Shown: positions 17,206-25,980, counted from the stretch's first letter. The stretch: DNA of 64,000 nt from Eubacteriales bacterium (GCA_030524545.1 JAUNGM010000007.1:91874-155873), one strand, 5' to 3'. The notes: generated by a model not told the origin, from the letters alone. Made by a program: numbers and translations.

Positions 17206-17562
17206 ATGGCAAGAATTAAAGGCGGCTTAAACGCAAAGAAAAAACATAACCGTACATTAAAACTGGCAAAGGGCTACAGAGGAGCCCGTTCCAAACAGTA
17301 TAGAGTAGCAAAACAGTCTGTAATGAGAGCACTCACCAGCGCTTACGCAGGCAGAAAACAGAGAAAACGTCAGTTCAGACAGCTTTGGATCGCACGTATC
17401 AACGCTGCTGCAAGAATGAACGGACTTTCCTACAGCAAAATGATGCACGGCCTGAAGGTTGCAAACATCGACATCAACAGAAAGATGCTTGCTGACCTTG
17501 CAGTAAACGATGCAGAAGGCTTTGCAGCACTGGCTGAAATCGCTAAGAAAGCAGTTGCTTAG
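17206..17562 (+). CDS. rplT: 50S ribosomal protein L20
   Basis: 118-residue basic ribosomal protein that nucleates 50S assembly and, in Firmicutes, represses its own operon through the infC leader. Begins [20 protein letters not shown] and keeps the conserved [16 protein letters not shown] motif. Ribosome site AGGAGG precedes the start. Last gene of the operon; terminator at 17643. Confidence 0.98.
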   Translation: MARIKGGLNAKKKHNRTLKLAKGYRGARSKQYRVAKQSVMRALTSAYAGRKQRKRQFRQLWIARINAAARMNGLSYSKMMHGLKVANIDINRKMLADLAVNDAEGFAALAEIAKKAVA

Positions 17563-17642
17563 TTTTCGCTGTACTAGGACTTTGCAGATGCTGAAAAGTC
17601 CGTAAGAATGAGCAGTGGCTGCACAATCCTTACAGAGCAATT

Positions 17643-17672
17643 GGCCCGGAAGAAATTTCCGGGCCTTTTCTT
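17643..17672 (+). terminator. Terminator after rplT
   Basis: Perfect 9-bp stem GGCCCGGAA / TTCCGGGCC with a 5-base loop, then TTTTCTT. Confidence 0.92.
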
Positions 17673-17692
17673 AAATTTTTATAAATTTCCAC

Positions 17693-17721
17693 TTGCAATC
17701 AAAAACGCAGGATGCTATAAT
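17693..17721 (+). promoter_or_regulatory. Strong promoter upstream of the branched-chain amino acid transporter
   Basis: TTGCAA (17693-17698), 17-base spacer, consensus TATAAT (17716-17721). A second, weaker candidate is TTGCTT (17803-17808), 16 bases, TATAAG (17825-17830), downstream of the leader terminator. Confidence 0.65.
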
Positions 17722-17765
17722 CTTAACATTAAAGCATTAGTGAACGAAAGTCAGTAGGAAGCCAA

Positions 17766-17794
17766 AGCCGGCTGGATGTCCAGCGGGCTTTTTT
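17766..17794 (+). terminator. Leader terminator before the branched-chain amino acid transporter
   Basis: 11-bp stem (17766-17776 with 17779-17789, one mismatch, 2-base turn that would open to 4) followed by T-run 17789-17794. It lies only about 40-65 bases after the predicted transcription start, so it can release a very short RNA. Confidence 0.6.
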
Positions 17795-17876
17795 ATCCTT
17801 TTTTGCTTACATAATTACAGACAGTATAAGAAGGCTTTTCTGGCGTTCGTTAATAATTTAAGGAGGAGATTTTATT

Positions 17877-19034
17877 ATGAGAAATTTGAAAAAAGTACTC
17901 AGTGTTACCGCAGCAGCAGCTCTGGCAGTAACCGCAATGACCCCAGCAGCAGTATTTGCAGATGATGAGACATTCAAGGTTGGTGTAATCGGACCGATGA
18001 CTGGTGACTATGCACAGTACGGTACCAACGTATACAACGCAGCGAAGATTGCAATTGATGAGATCAACGCAGACGGCGGATTCAACGGTTATCAGGTAGA
18101 ACTTCTGGATGCAGGCGATGACCAGGGTGATCCAGAGAAAGCTGTTAATGCATACAATGACCTTCTTGACAAAGGTATGCAGATGCTTTGCGGTACCGTT
18201 ACCTCCGGTGCTTGTATCGCAGTAGGAGCTGAGGCAGCAGAGAGCACTTTCCTGTTCACACCATCCGGAACAGCAGTTGACTGTATCACAGCAGGTTCCA
18301 ATGAGTTCCGTATGTGCTTTACAGACCCGATGCAGGGAACCAAATCCGCAGAATTTATCTCTGAGAAAGGCCTTGCTACCAAGATCGCAGTTCTCTATGA
18401 CTCCATGGCAGACTACAACGTAGGTATTCATGACGCTTTCGTTGCAAGCGCAGAAGAATACGGCCTTGAGATCGTAGCTGATGAAGCATACACTACAGAC
18501 AGCAATACAGACTTCTCCGTACAGATTTCCAAGATTAAAGAAAGCGGCGCAGAACTGGTATTCCTGCCGAACTACTATTCTGACAACGCTCTGATCCTTC
18601 AGCAGGCATCAGACGCTGGTCTGGATGTGAAATTCTTCGGTGTAGACGGTATGGATGGTATCCTTTCCGTAGAAAACTTTGATACATCTCTTGCAGAGGG
18701 CGTTATGCTTCTGACCCCATTCTCTGCAACAGGAGAAGATGAAGCTACTGTAAACTTTGTAAAAGCATACAATGATGCTCATAATGGTGAAACTCCGAAC
18801 CAGTTCGCTGCTGATGCATATGATGTGATCTACGCTATGAAAGCTGCAGCAGAAGACGCAGGAATCACACCGGATATGTCTAATGAAGACATCAGTGCAG
18901 CTCTTTCCGCTTCCATGCTGAACATTGAGCTTAACGGCCTTACCGGAACAGCTAAATGGACCGAGGACGGAGAATGCGATAAAGCGCCGAAAGCATACGA
19001 AATCAAAGACGGCGTTTATGTAGAGGTTGAATAA
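17877..19034 (+). CDS. Branched-chain amino acid ABC transporter substrate-binding protein
   Basis: Extracellular binding protein of 385 residues, LivJ/LivK type (periplasmic-binding fold type I). Secretory signal of about 24 residues ending AAVFA before DDETFKVGVIGPMTGDYAQYG, the usual mature start of the family. The signal has no lipobox cysteine, which is odd for a Gram-positive binding protein, because without lipidation the product would be released or held some other way. Strong AAGGAGGAG site. It is separated from livH by about 300 bases holding a terminator and a repeat element, which should favour higher expression of the binding protein than of the channel. Confidence 0.95.
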   Translation: MRNLKKVLSVTAAAALAVTAMTPAAVFADDETFKVGVIGPMTGDYAQYGTNVYNAAKIAIDEINADGGFNGYQVELLDAGDDQGDPEKAVNAYNDLLDKGMQMLCGTVTSGACIAVGAEAAESTFLFTPSGTAVDCITAGSNEFRMCFTDPMQGTKSAEFISEKGLATKIAVLYDSMADYNVGIHDAFVASAEEYGLEIVADEAYTTDSNTDFSVQISKIKESGAELVFLPNYYSDNALILQQASDAGLDVKFFGVDGMDGILSVENFDTSLAEGVMLLTPFSATGEDEATVNFVKAYNDAHNGETPNQFAADAYDVIYAMKAAAEDAGITPDMSNEDISAALSASMLNIELNGLTGTAKWTEDGECDKAPKAYEIKDGVYVEVE

Positions 19035-19149
19035 ATCTTTTACAGTGTTATGATTTTAGTTGTTGATCATACCTGGGTAACGGCCCGGCGGGCTGTTGAC
19101 TCAGTGACACTTCCCTGATTGCGCAGGGGATTGCCGTTTAAGAAACGGG

Positions 19150-19188
19150 GGACGGTTACCTGTGAGTGAGGAACCGTCCTCTGTTTTT
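19150..19188 (+). terminator. Terminator between the binding-protein gene and livH
   Basis: Stem GGACGGTT / AACCGTCC (19150-19157, 19172-19179) followed by TCTG and five T. Probably partial, since the permease genes downstream need expression. Confidence 0.7.
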
Positions 19189-19291
19189 ATACTATAGGAA
19201 ACTTTGTTTCCTAATAGTATAAAACCCTCCGGGAGGATGCGCACCCGCGTGAGGGGAAGCTGTCAGCTAAAGCTGACCACACTTTTGTTCT
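19185..19291 (+). repeat. Dispersed intergenic repeat, copy A
   Basis: Begins with a palindrome at 19185-19224 (arms starting TTTTATACTAT, one bulged A, loop TTT). The conserved core is 19237-19258 and the end motif CACACTTTTGTTCT is 19278-19291; both recur at 47624-47645 and 47725-47738 in the same order and orientation. Together with the terminator before it, this accounts for the 299-base gap between the binding-protein gene and livH. Confidence 0.6.
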
Positions 19292-19333
19292 ATTGCTAAT
19301 GCGATAATGATAAATTATTTTATGAGGTGCACT

Positions 19334-20218
19334 ATGAGTTTTATATCTTATTTAAAAGATGGGATAAGCTTGGGCAGTATTTATGCAATCATCGCTCTTG
19401 GCTACACAATGGTGTATGGAATTGCGAAAATGCTGAATTTTGCTCATGGAGATGTTATCATGGTGGGGGCTTTTGTAATTCTGACCGCGATTACCAAAGC
19501 TGGCCTGTCTCCTCTGCTTTCCGTGCTTTTAGCCGTTGTTTTATGTACGGTTCTTGGTGTAACGATCGAGATGGTTGCATATCGTCCCCTTCGTAAAGCA
19601 TCTTCGAACCTGGCGGTGCTGATCACGGCCATCGGTGTTAGTTATCTGCTTCAGAATCTGGCCCTGCTGATCTTCGGGGCAGATGCCAAGAGCTTTGTAA
19701 CAGTGATCAATGTACCGACTGTAACCCTGTTTGACGGTCAGCTGACGATTAAGGGAATCACCATTGTAACGATCATTGCATGTATCATCATTATGTGCGG
19801 CCTTACCTTTTTTGTTAAAAAGACAAAACCGGGACGTGCCATGCAGGCAGTATCCGAGGACAGAGATGCGGCCCAATTGATGGGCGTCAATGTAAATGCA
19901 ACGATTTCCCTGACATTTGCAATTGGATCCGGACTTGCAGCAATTGCCGGACTTCTTCTTTGTTCCGCATATCCGACCTTAACTCCGTATACAGGTGCTA
20001 TGCCCGGTATCAAGGCATTCGTTGCTGCGGTATTTGGAGGTATCGGCTCCATTCCCGGTGCAATGGTAGGAGGAATTCTTCTGGGCGTGATTGAGATTTT
20101 CGGAAGAGCCTATATTTCTTCCCAGGTAGCAGATGCGATTGTGTTTGCGGTACTGATCATCGTGCTTCTTGTGAGACCTGCCGGATTGTTCGGCAAGAAC
20201 ATCCAGGAGAAAGTGTAA
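19334..20218 (+). CDS. livH: Branched-chain amino acid ABC transporter permease LivH
   Basis: First membrane subunit of the transporter, about 294 residues and eight hydrophobic segments. It begins SYLKDGISLGSIYAIIALGY, typical of LivH, and ends RPAGLFGK. I use the ATG at 19334 with GAGGTG at 19324-19329; an upstream ATG at 19307 has no ribosome site. livM follows within a few bases. Confidence 0.95.
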   Translation: MSFISYLKDGISLGSIYAIIALGYTMVYGIAKMLNFAHGDVIMVGAFVILTAITKAGLSPLLSVLLAVVLCTVLGVTIEMVAYRPLRKASSNLAVLITAIGVSYLLQNLALLIFGADAKSFVTVINVPTVTLFDGQLTIKGITIVTIIACIIIMCGLTFFVKKTKPGRAMQAVSEDRDAAQLMGVNVNATISLTFAIGSGLAAIAGLLLCSAYPTLTPYTGAMPGIKAFVAAVFGGIGSIPGAMVGGILLGVIEIFGRAYISSQVADAIVFAVLIIVLLVRPAGLFGKNIQEKV

Positions 20219-20228
20219 GGTGGCCGCT

Positions 20229-21302
20229 ATGAAGAAGAATATGAGTAAAACAACAAAGAACAATTTTATTACATATGCAATGGTGATTGTGATCTTTGCA
20301 GTGGTACAGACACTCTCCTCCACAGGAAATCTGTCGAATCTGCTTATGGGATTGCTGGTTCCGCTGTGTGTTTATACAATAGCGGCAATTTCACTGAATC
20401 TTGTCGTTGGGTTTTCCGGGGAGCTGAGTTTGGGCCATGCGGGATTTATGTGTGTAGGGGCATACTCAAGTGCACTGTTTTCGCAGGTGGTGAAGGATTC
20501 CATTCCTTCCGTGCCGAGACTGATCCTTGCCATTCTGATCGGTGCGGCAGTTGCGGGAGTATTCGGCATTATCATCGGCATTCCGGTATTAAGGCTGCGC
20601 GGTGACTACCTTGCCATTGTAACGCTGGCTTTTGGAGAAATCATCAAAAACCTGATCAATATCTTATATGTAGGAGTTGATGAGAACGGACTTCACGTAG
20701 CGACCAGCTCCGCAGGACTTAAGATGGCCGCAGGCGGGAAGCAGATTATGAAGGGGGCGCTTGGTATTTCCGGTACCTCTACTCTTTATAAGGATATTAA
20801 GGGGTATTTCTTCCTGATCGGCATCATTCTGATCCTGGTGACTTTATTTATTGTACAGAATCTGGTAAATTCCAGAAGCGGACGTGCGATCATGTCCACC
20901 CGTGATAATCGTATTGCAGCAGAGTCCGTAGGTATTAATATCACCAGCTATAAACTGCTGGCGTTTACCATCTCCGCAGCACTGGCCGGTGTGGCAGGCG
21001 TGCTTTACGCCCACAACCTTTCCATGCTGAAGGTATCCATATTTGACTACAATATGTCCATTATGATCCTTGTATATGTAGTTCTGGGCGGCATCGGAAA
21101 TCTGCGCGGTTCCATTATCGCAACGATTATCCTGTATGCTCTTCCGGAGTTGCTCCGTGGATTCTCCACATACCGTATGCTGATCTATGCAATCGTGCTG
21201 ATCGCTATGATGCTCTTTAACTGGGCACCGGCCGCACGTAACTGGAGAAGCCGTATGCTTGAGAAAATCAAAGGAAATAGACAGAAGAAGGAGGCGGCGT
21301 AA
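20229..21302 (+). CDS. livM: Branched-chain amino acid ABC transporter permease LivM
   Basis: Second membrane subunit, about 357 residues. Typical features are LSLGHAGFMCVGAY, LRLRGDYLAIVTLAFGEI, and the cytoplasmic coupling-loop region around RDNRIAAESVGINI. ATG at 20229 has AAGGTGG upstream; a GTG at 20220 is also in frame. Tightly linked to livH and livG. Confidence 0.95.
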   Translation: MKKNMSKTTKNNFITYAMVIVIFAVVQTLSSTGNLSNLLMGLLVPLCVYTIAAISLNLVVGFSGELSLGHAGFMCVGAYSSALFSQVVKDSIPSVPRLILAILIGAAVAGVFGIIIGIPVLRLRGDYLAIVTLAFGEIIKNLINILYVGVDENGLHVATSSAGLKMAAGGKQIMKGALGISGTSTLYKDIKGYFFLIGIILILVTLFIVQNLVNSRSGRAIMSTRDNRIAAESVGINITSYKLLAFTISAALAGVAGVLYAHNLSMLKVSIFDYNMSIMILVYVVLGGIGNLRGSIIATIILYALPELLRGFSTYRMLIYAIVLIAMMLFNWAPAARNWRSRMLEKIKGNRQKKEAA

Positions 21303-21305
21303 GTT

Positions 21306-22064
21306 ATGGCAATGCTTGAAGTTAATAATTTGTCCATCCAGTTCGGCGGCCTTCATGCAGTTGACAATTTTAATCTGAAAATTGAAAAAGGACAGCTTTA
21401 CGGTCTGATCGGACCGAACGGCGCCGGAAAAACGACGGTGTTCAACCTTTTGACCGGTGTCTATAAACCAACAGAGGGAATCATCAAGCTGGACGGAACG
21501 GATATTACGGGCAAAAGCACTATTGAGATCAATAGGGCAGGAATTGCCAGAACCTTCCAGAACATCCGGTTATTTAAGGATATGCCAGTTCTTGACAATG
21601 TAAAAGTAGGTCTTCACAATCGTCACAGCTATTCCACGCTTGCAGGAATTCTCCGTCTTCCGAAGTATTTTAAGGTGGAGCACGAGATGAACGAGCGTGC
21701 CATGGAAATCCTGAAAGTGTTTGACCTGGACAGAGAAGCAGATTATCTGGCCGGTAATCTTCCTTATGGTAAACAGCGTAAGCTGGAAATTGCCAGAGCA
21801 CTTGCTACGGAACCGAAGCTTCTGCTTCTGGATGAGCCTGCAGCAGGTATGAACCCTAATGAAACCCAGGAACTGATGGATACCATCCGTTTTGTCAGAG
21901 ACCACTTTGATATGACGATTCTCCTGATTGAGCATGACATGAAGCTTGTAGGCGGCATCTGTGAGGAACTGACGGTTCTCAACTTTGGTCAGGTACTGAA
22001 ACAGGGCAATACGGCTGAGGTGCTGAAGGATCCGGCAGTTATCACAGCATATCTGGGTGAATAG
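21306..22064 (+). CDS. livG: Branched-chain amino acid ABC transporter ATPase LivG
   Basis: ABC ATPase of 252 residues: Walker A GPNGAGKTTVF, Q-loop region RTFQNIRLF, Walker B LLLLDEPAAGMN, and H-loop LLIEHDM. The signature position reads LPYGKQRKLEIARAL, the usual LivG form. Starts 3 bases after livM; livF starts 13 bases after its stop. Confidence 0.96.
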   Translation: MAMLEVNNLSIQFGGLHAVDNFNLKIEKGQLYGLIGPNGAGKTTVFNLLTGVYKPTEGIIKLDGTDITGKSTIEINRAGIARTFQNIRLFKDMPVLDNVKVGLHNRHSYSTLAGILRLPKYFKVEHEMNERAMEILKVFDLDREADYLAGNLPYGKQRKLEIARALATEPKLLLLDEPAAGMNPNETQELMDTIRFVRDHFDMTILLIEHDMKLVGGICEELTVLNFGQVLKQGNTAEVLKDPAVITAYLGE

Positions 22065-22077
22065 GAGGAAACAGGAA

Positions 22078-22788
22078 ATGGCAATGTTAGAGGTAAAGGA
22101 TTTACACGTTTATTACGGCGTGATTCAGGCATTGAAAGGTGTTTCCTTTGAAGTAAACCAGGGGGAGGTCATTGCCCTTATCGGAGCCAACGGTGCCGGC
22201 AAGACAACGACGCTTCACACCCTTACCGGACTGATTCCTGCAAAACAGGGTTCCATTATTTTTGAAGGAAAAGACATTACCAAAGTGCCTGCACATAAGA
22301 TTGTCCAGATGGGGATTGCCCATGTCCCGGAAGGACGAAGAGTGTTTGCGGAGCTGAGCGTATACGAAAACCTGATCATGGGCGCTTATACACGTAAGGA
22401 TAAAGCAGAGATCGCAGAGAGCCTGGCAAATGTTTACAAGCGTTTCCCGCGTTTGGAGGAACGTAAGAACCAGCGTGCCGGTACCTTATCCGGCGGTGAG
22501 CAGCAGATGCTTGCCATGGGCCGCGCGCTTATGAGCAGGCCCCGGATCATTGTAATGGATGAGCCGTCTATGGGACTATCGCCAATCTTTGTAAATGAAA
22601 TCTTTGATATCATCCAAAAGGTAAGCGAAAGCGGAACAACCGTCCTTCTGGTAGAGCAGAATGCGAAAAAAGCACTGACCATTGCAGACAGAGCCTATGT
22701 TCTGGAGACAGGAAAGATCACTTTATCAGGCCGGGCAGAGGAACTGCTGCATGATGAATCCGTACAGAAAGCTTATCTGGGAGAATAG
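22078..22788 (+). CDS. livF: Branched-chain amino acid ABC transporter ATPase LivF
   Basis: Second ATPase, 236 residues: Walker A GANGAGKTTTLHTLTG, signature LSGGEQQMLAMGRAL, Walker B IIVMDEPSMGLSP, H-loop LLVEQNA. Start set at 22078 by AGGAGG after the livG stop. Completes the LivHMGF channel. Confidence 0.96.
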   Translation: MAMLEVKDLHVYYGVIQALKGVSFEVNQGEVIALIGANGAGKTTTLHTLTGLIPAKQGSIIFEGKDITKVPAHKIVQMGIAHVPEGRRVFAELSVYENLIMGAYTRKDKAEIAESLANVYKRFPRLEERKNQRAGTLSGGEQQMLAMGRALMSRPRIIVMDEPSMGLSPIFVNEIFDIIQKVSESGTTVLLVEQNAKKALTIADRAYVLETGKITLSGRAEELLHDESVQKAYLGE

Positions 22789-22797
22789 GAGGCAAAT

Positions 22798-23427
22798 ATG
22801 GATCGTGTTGTCATTACCATTGCAAGAGAGTATGGAAGCGGCGGACGTACCATCGGTGAAATGCTCTCAAAGAAATTAGGGATTCCCTACTATGATAAAG
22901 ATATTATCCGTCTGGCTTCTGAGGACAGCGGAATTCATGAAACACTTTTTGGCCGTGTAGATGAGTATACAAGCGCAAAACCGCCTTTATTTGGAAAGGC
23001 GGGGGTCTATACGGGAGAACTGCTTCCGCCGCAGAGCAAGGCTTTTACGTCTGATGAGAACCTGTTTACTTATCAGGCAAAGATTATCAAAGAGCTTGCT
23101 GAGAAAGAGTCCTGTGTGATCATCGGACGCTGCGCCAACCTGATTCTGAAGCCGGAGGATTATCCGAATGTACTTCGCGTGTATGTTCATGCATCCTGGA
23201 ATTTCCGTATGCAGGAAGCTGCCAAGAAGCTGAGCAAGACAACGAGAGAAATTGAGAAATTTCTTCAGAAGGATGATAAACGCAAGAAGGAATACACCCG
23301 CCGGTTTACCGGTAAGGAGTGGACAGACCCGGCTAATTACGATCTGTGCCTGGATACCAGCATTCTCGGTTATGACGGATGCATTGAGGAAATTGAAAAA
23401 GCTTACCGTACAATGGCTGAAAAGTAA
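22798..23427 (+). CDS. Cytidylate kinase-like family protein
   Basis: 209-residue P-loop protein of the Cytidylate_kin2 type: it begins with ITIAREYGSGGRTIGEMLSKK, where YGSGG replaces the classical Walker A, followed by LGIPYYDKDII. Members are assumed to phosphorylate nucleotides but many lack a tested substrate. It begins 9 bases after livF with its own GGAGG, so it is transcribed with the amino acid transporter; the reason is unknown. The terminator at 23461 closes the unit. Confidence 0.85.
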   Translation: MDRVVITIAREYGSGGRTIGEMLSKKLGIPYYDKDIIRLASEDSGIHETLFGRVDEYTSAKPPLFGKAGVYTGELLPPQSKAFTSDENLFTYQAKIIKELAEKESCVIIGRCANLILKPEDYPNVLRVYVHASWNFRMQEAAKKLSKTTREIEKFLQKDDKRKKEYTRRFTGKEWTDPANYDLCLDTSILGYDGCIEEIEKAYRTMAEK

Positions 23428-23460
23428 TCGAATCTGAAAAGTGAATATTTGTGATTGTCA

Positions 23461-23508
23461 GCGCCGGAGGTCTGCCGAAACAGGAGACTCCGGCGCTTCT
23501 TTCTTTTT
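23461..23508 (+). terminator. Terminator closing the liv operon
   Basis: GCGCCGGAG / CTCCGGCGC (23461-23469, 23488-23496) extended inward by GTCT/AGAC, followed by a T-rich run TTCTTTCTTTTT. Confidence 0.9.
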
Positions 23509-23555
23509 AGGAGAAGACATATACTAGGTAAAAAAGATGGTTTGGATGTTGGGGA

Positions 23556-24254
23556 ATGAAGAAGGGAAAAATTTTATTCGTTGTTTTGGCAGTCACGGTT
23601 TTGCTTGCGGTGCCTTTTCGAAATAGAGAAGTCAGGATTGCGGCGGCCAGGGCGATTGCAGGGGAAGGGATGCTGCGGCTGGTGGAAGATGCTGCGGAGT
23701 GCCCCAGGGTGGCACTGACCTTTGATGACGGGCCCAGCAGGAAGTATACGCCTATGCTGCTGGAGGGATTGAAGGAGCGGGGGGTGCATGCAACATTTTT
23801 TATTATGGGGAAGAATATTGAAGGAAATGAGGATCTGGTACGTCAGATGCAGGAGGAAGGGCATCTGATCGGAAATCATACGTATAATCATGTGCAGTTG
23901 AATCGTGTACCGCAGAGCCTTGCGTGTGAGGAGATTCAGAAGACGAATAATCAGATTTATGAGGTGACAGGAGTGTATCCGTCGTATATCCGTCCTCCTT
24001 TTGGGGCGTGGCAGGAGAATCTGGAGCTGTGTGTGACGATGCTGCCGGTTTTCTGGGATATTGATACGCTGGACTGGAAGAATCAGAATGTGGATTCTAT
24101 TGTGAAGATTGTGGAAAAGGAAGTGAAGGATGGGGCGATCATACTGATGCATGACGAGTATCAGACAACAGTGGATGCGGCGCTTAAGGTGGTGGATATG
24201 CTGTTGGAGAAGGGGTATGAGTTTGTGACGGTGGATGAGATGATTGTGATGTAA
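23556..24254 (+). CDS. Polysaccharide deacetylase family protein (NodB domain)
   Basis: Secreted or membrane-anchored deacetylase of 232 residues. A hydrophobic amino-terminal segment (about residues 5-20) is followed by the NodB domain with TFDDGPS (catalytic Asp and metal Asp), the metal site NHTYNH, RPPFGAW, and the late LMHDEY histidine. Likely removes acetyl groups from peptidoglycan or another cell-surface glycan. Monocistronic, between two terminator-like structures. Confidence 0.92.
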   Translation: MKKGKILFVVLAVTVLLAVPFRNREVRIAAARAIAGEGMLRLVEDAAECPRVALTFDDGPSRKYTPMLLEGLKERGVHATFFIMGKNIEGNEDLVRQMQEEGHLIGNHTYNHVQLNRVPQSLACEEIQKTNNQIYEVTGVYPSYIRPPFGAWQENLELCVTMLPVFWDIDTLDWKNQNVDSIVKIVEKEVKDGAIILMHDEYQTTVDAALKVVDMLLEKGYEFVTVDEMIVM

Positions 24255-24303
24255 GGGAGCAGAAGTGGGAGAGAGAGGGAGTGGGAGTGGAAAAAACATG
24301 ACG

Positions 24304-24478
24304 CCGGAGGGGCTGCCCATACTCCTTTACAGAACAGGCCCGTTCCTCCTCAGCTAATCTCTAAGACGCACTAAGCTCATCGCGAGAGCGCTCATCGCTA
24401 AGTGCTTTCTAAGAGCTGGATCTTCGGACTCACTTTTCGCCAAGTGTTCTGTAAAGGAGTATGGGCAGCCCCCTCCGG
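24304..24478. repeat. Large palindromic intergenic element
   Basis: The 379-base gap between the deacetylase and rarA genes holds a 33/34-base inverted repeat, 24304-24336 and 24445-24478, matching perfectly except for one extra G. The 108-base interior has its own near-palindrome from GCACTAAGC (24368-24376) to GCTAAGTGC (24397-24405) and two copies of GCTCATCGC. No protein is encoded. It resembles a structured dispersed repeat or a small non-autonomous element; no transposase is present. Confidence 0.8.
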
Positions 24479-24545
24479 CTGATAGTTGGTTTTCGCAGGG
24501 GGCAGGAGAGGCGTTAAATTTGTATAGGAACAATATATGAATAGG

Positions 24546-24574
24546 TTGCTTTTTTTGAGAAAAATAGTTATAAT
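24546..24574 (+). promoter_or_regulatory. Promoter of rarA
   Basis: TTGCTT (24546-24551), 17-base spacer, consensus TATAAT (24569-24574). Confidence 0.6.
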
Positions 24575-24633
24575 AAAAATAGAACAAATGTACGGCGCTT
24601 TGGGATTATTATTTTATTAATGGAGACAGAGAT

Positions 24634-25953
24634 ATGGATTTATTTGAGTATGCGAAATCAAGGACAATGGAGAAGGAGTCTCCCCTGGCTTCCAGGCTGA
24701 GGCCGACGACTTTGGATGAAGTGGTAGGGCAGAAGCATATTGTGGGAAAAGATAAATTGTTATACAGAGCGATCAAGGCGGATAAACTGACTTCCGTTAT
24801 TTTTTATGGGCCTCCGGGGACAGGTAAGACTACCTTGGCGAAAGTGATCGCGAATACCACAAGTGCCAGCTTTACACAGATCAATGCCACGGTTGCGGGC
24901 AAGAAGGATATGGAAGCAGTGGTCAGGCAGGCACAGGATGAGCTTGGGATGTATGGGAAGAAGACGATCCTGTTTATTGATGAGATTCATCGGTTTAATA
25001 AGGGTCAGCAGGACTATCTGCTTCCGTTTGTGGAGGATGGGACGATCATTTTGATCGGTGCCACTACGGAGAACCCGTATTTTGAGGTGAACGGGGCTCT
25101 GCTTTCCAGATCGATTATTTTTGAACTGAAGGCATTGGAGATAGAGGAGATCAAAGAGCTGATCATCCGGGCTGTAAATGACAGAGAGAAGGGAATGGGA
25201 AGCTTTTGTGCGGTCATTGATGAAGATGCACTGGATTTTCTGGCGGATATGGCAGGCGGAGATGCCAGAAGTGCGTTGAATGCTGTGGAACTGGGCGTTC
25301 TGACCACTCCTAAGAGTGAAGACGGGAAGATTCACATTACGCTGGATGTGGCAGCGGAATGTATTCAGAAGAGAGTGGTGCGCTATGATAAGAACGGTGA
25401 TAACCACTATGATATTATTTCTGCGTTTATTAAAAGTATGCGGGGATCAGACCCGGATGCGGCGGTTTATTATCTTGCCAAGATGCTTTATGCAGGTGAA
25501 GATGTGAAGTTTATTGCAAGGCGTATTATGATCCTGGCATCGGAGGATATCGGGAATGCAGATCCGCAGGCGCTCTGTGTGGCTGCTGCGGCAGCGCAGG
25601 CAGTGGAGCGTGTGGGAATGCCGGAGTCCCAGATCATCCTGTCACAGGCAGTTACGTATATGGCATGTGCTCCCAAGAGCAACGCAGCGGTAAATGCCAT
25701 TGGAGCAGCCATGGATTCTGTGAAGAGGACGAAGACGACGGTTCCGCCGCATCTGCAGGATGCCCATTACGGCGGCCATGAGAAGCTGGGGCACGGAATC
25801 GGGTATCAATATGCACATAACTATCCCAATCATTACGTGGAACAGCAGTATCTGCCTACGGAGATTCTGGGAGAGAGATTTTATGAATTGAGCGATATGG
25901 GATATGAGAAGAAGCTGAAAGAGCATATGAAATTCATTAAAGGAGAATCGTAA
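24634..25953 (+). CDS. rarA: Replication-associated recombination protein A (AAA+ ATPase)
   Basis: Clamp-loader-like AAA+ ATPase of 439 residues, acting at stalled replication forks. Walker A GPPGTGKTTLAKVIA, Walker B LFIDEIHRFNKGQQD, sensor 1 GATTENPYFEVNGALLSRS, and the MgsA/RarA carboxy-terminal tetramerisation domain (YGGHEKLGHGIGYQYAHN). Full family length. Own promoter; transcribed towards the convergent DUF4364 gene. Confidence 0.96.
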   Translation: MDLFEYAKSRTMEKESPLASRLRPTTLDEVVGQKHIVGKDKLLYRAIKADKLTSVIFYGPPGTGKTTLAKVIANTTSASFTQINATVAGKKDMEAVVRQAQDELGMYGKKTILFIDEIHRFNKGQQDYLLPFVEDGTIILIGATTENPYFEVNGALLSRSIIFELKALEIEEIKELIIRAVNDREKGMGSFCAVIDEDALDFLADMAGGDARSALNAVELGVLTTPKSEDGKIHITLDVAAECIQKRVVRYDKNGDNHYDIISAFIKSMRGSDPDAAVYYLAKMLYAGEDVKFIARRIMILASEDIGNADPQALCVAAAAAQAVERVGMPESQIILSQAVTYMACAPKSNAAVNAIGAAMDSVKRTKTTVPPHLQDAHYGGHEKLGHGIGYQYAHNYPNHYVEQQYLPTEILGERFYELSDMGYEKKLKEHMKFIKGES

Positions 25954-25980
25954 CTGTCCGGCAGACAGGCAGAAACAATT

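Noticed and set aside
24354-24587. Minus-strand 77-codon frame over the palindromic element
   Set aside because: Generated by the inverted repeat; no ribosome site and no continuation outside the element.
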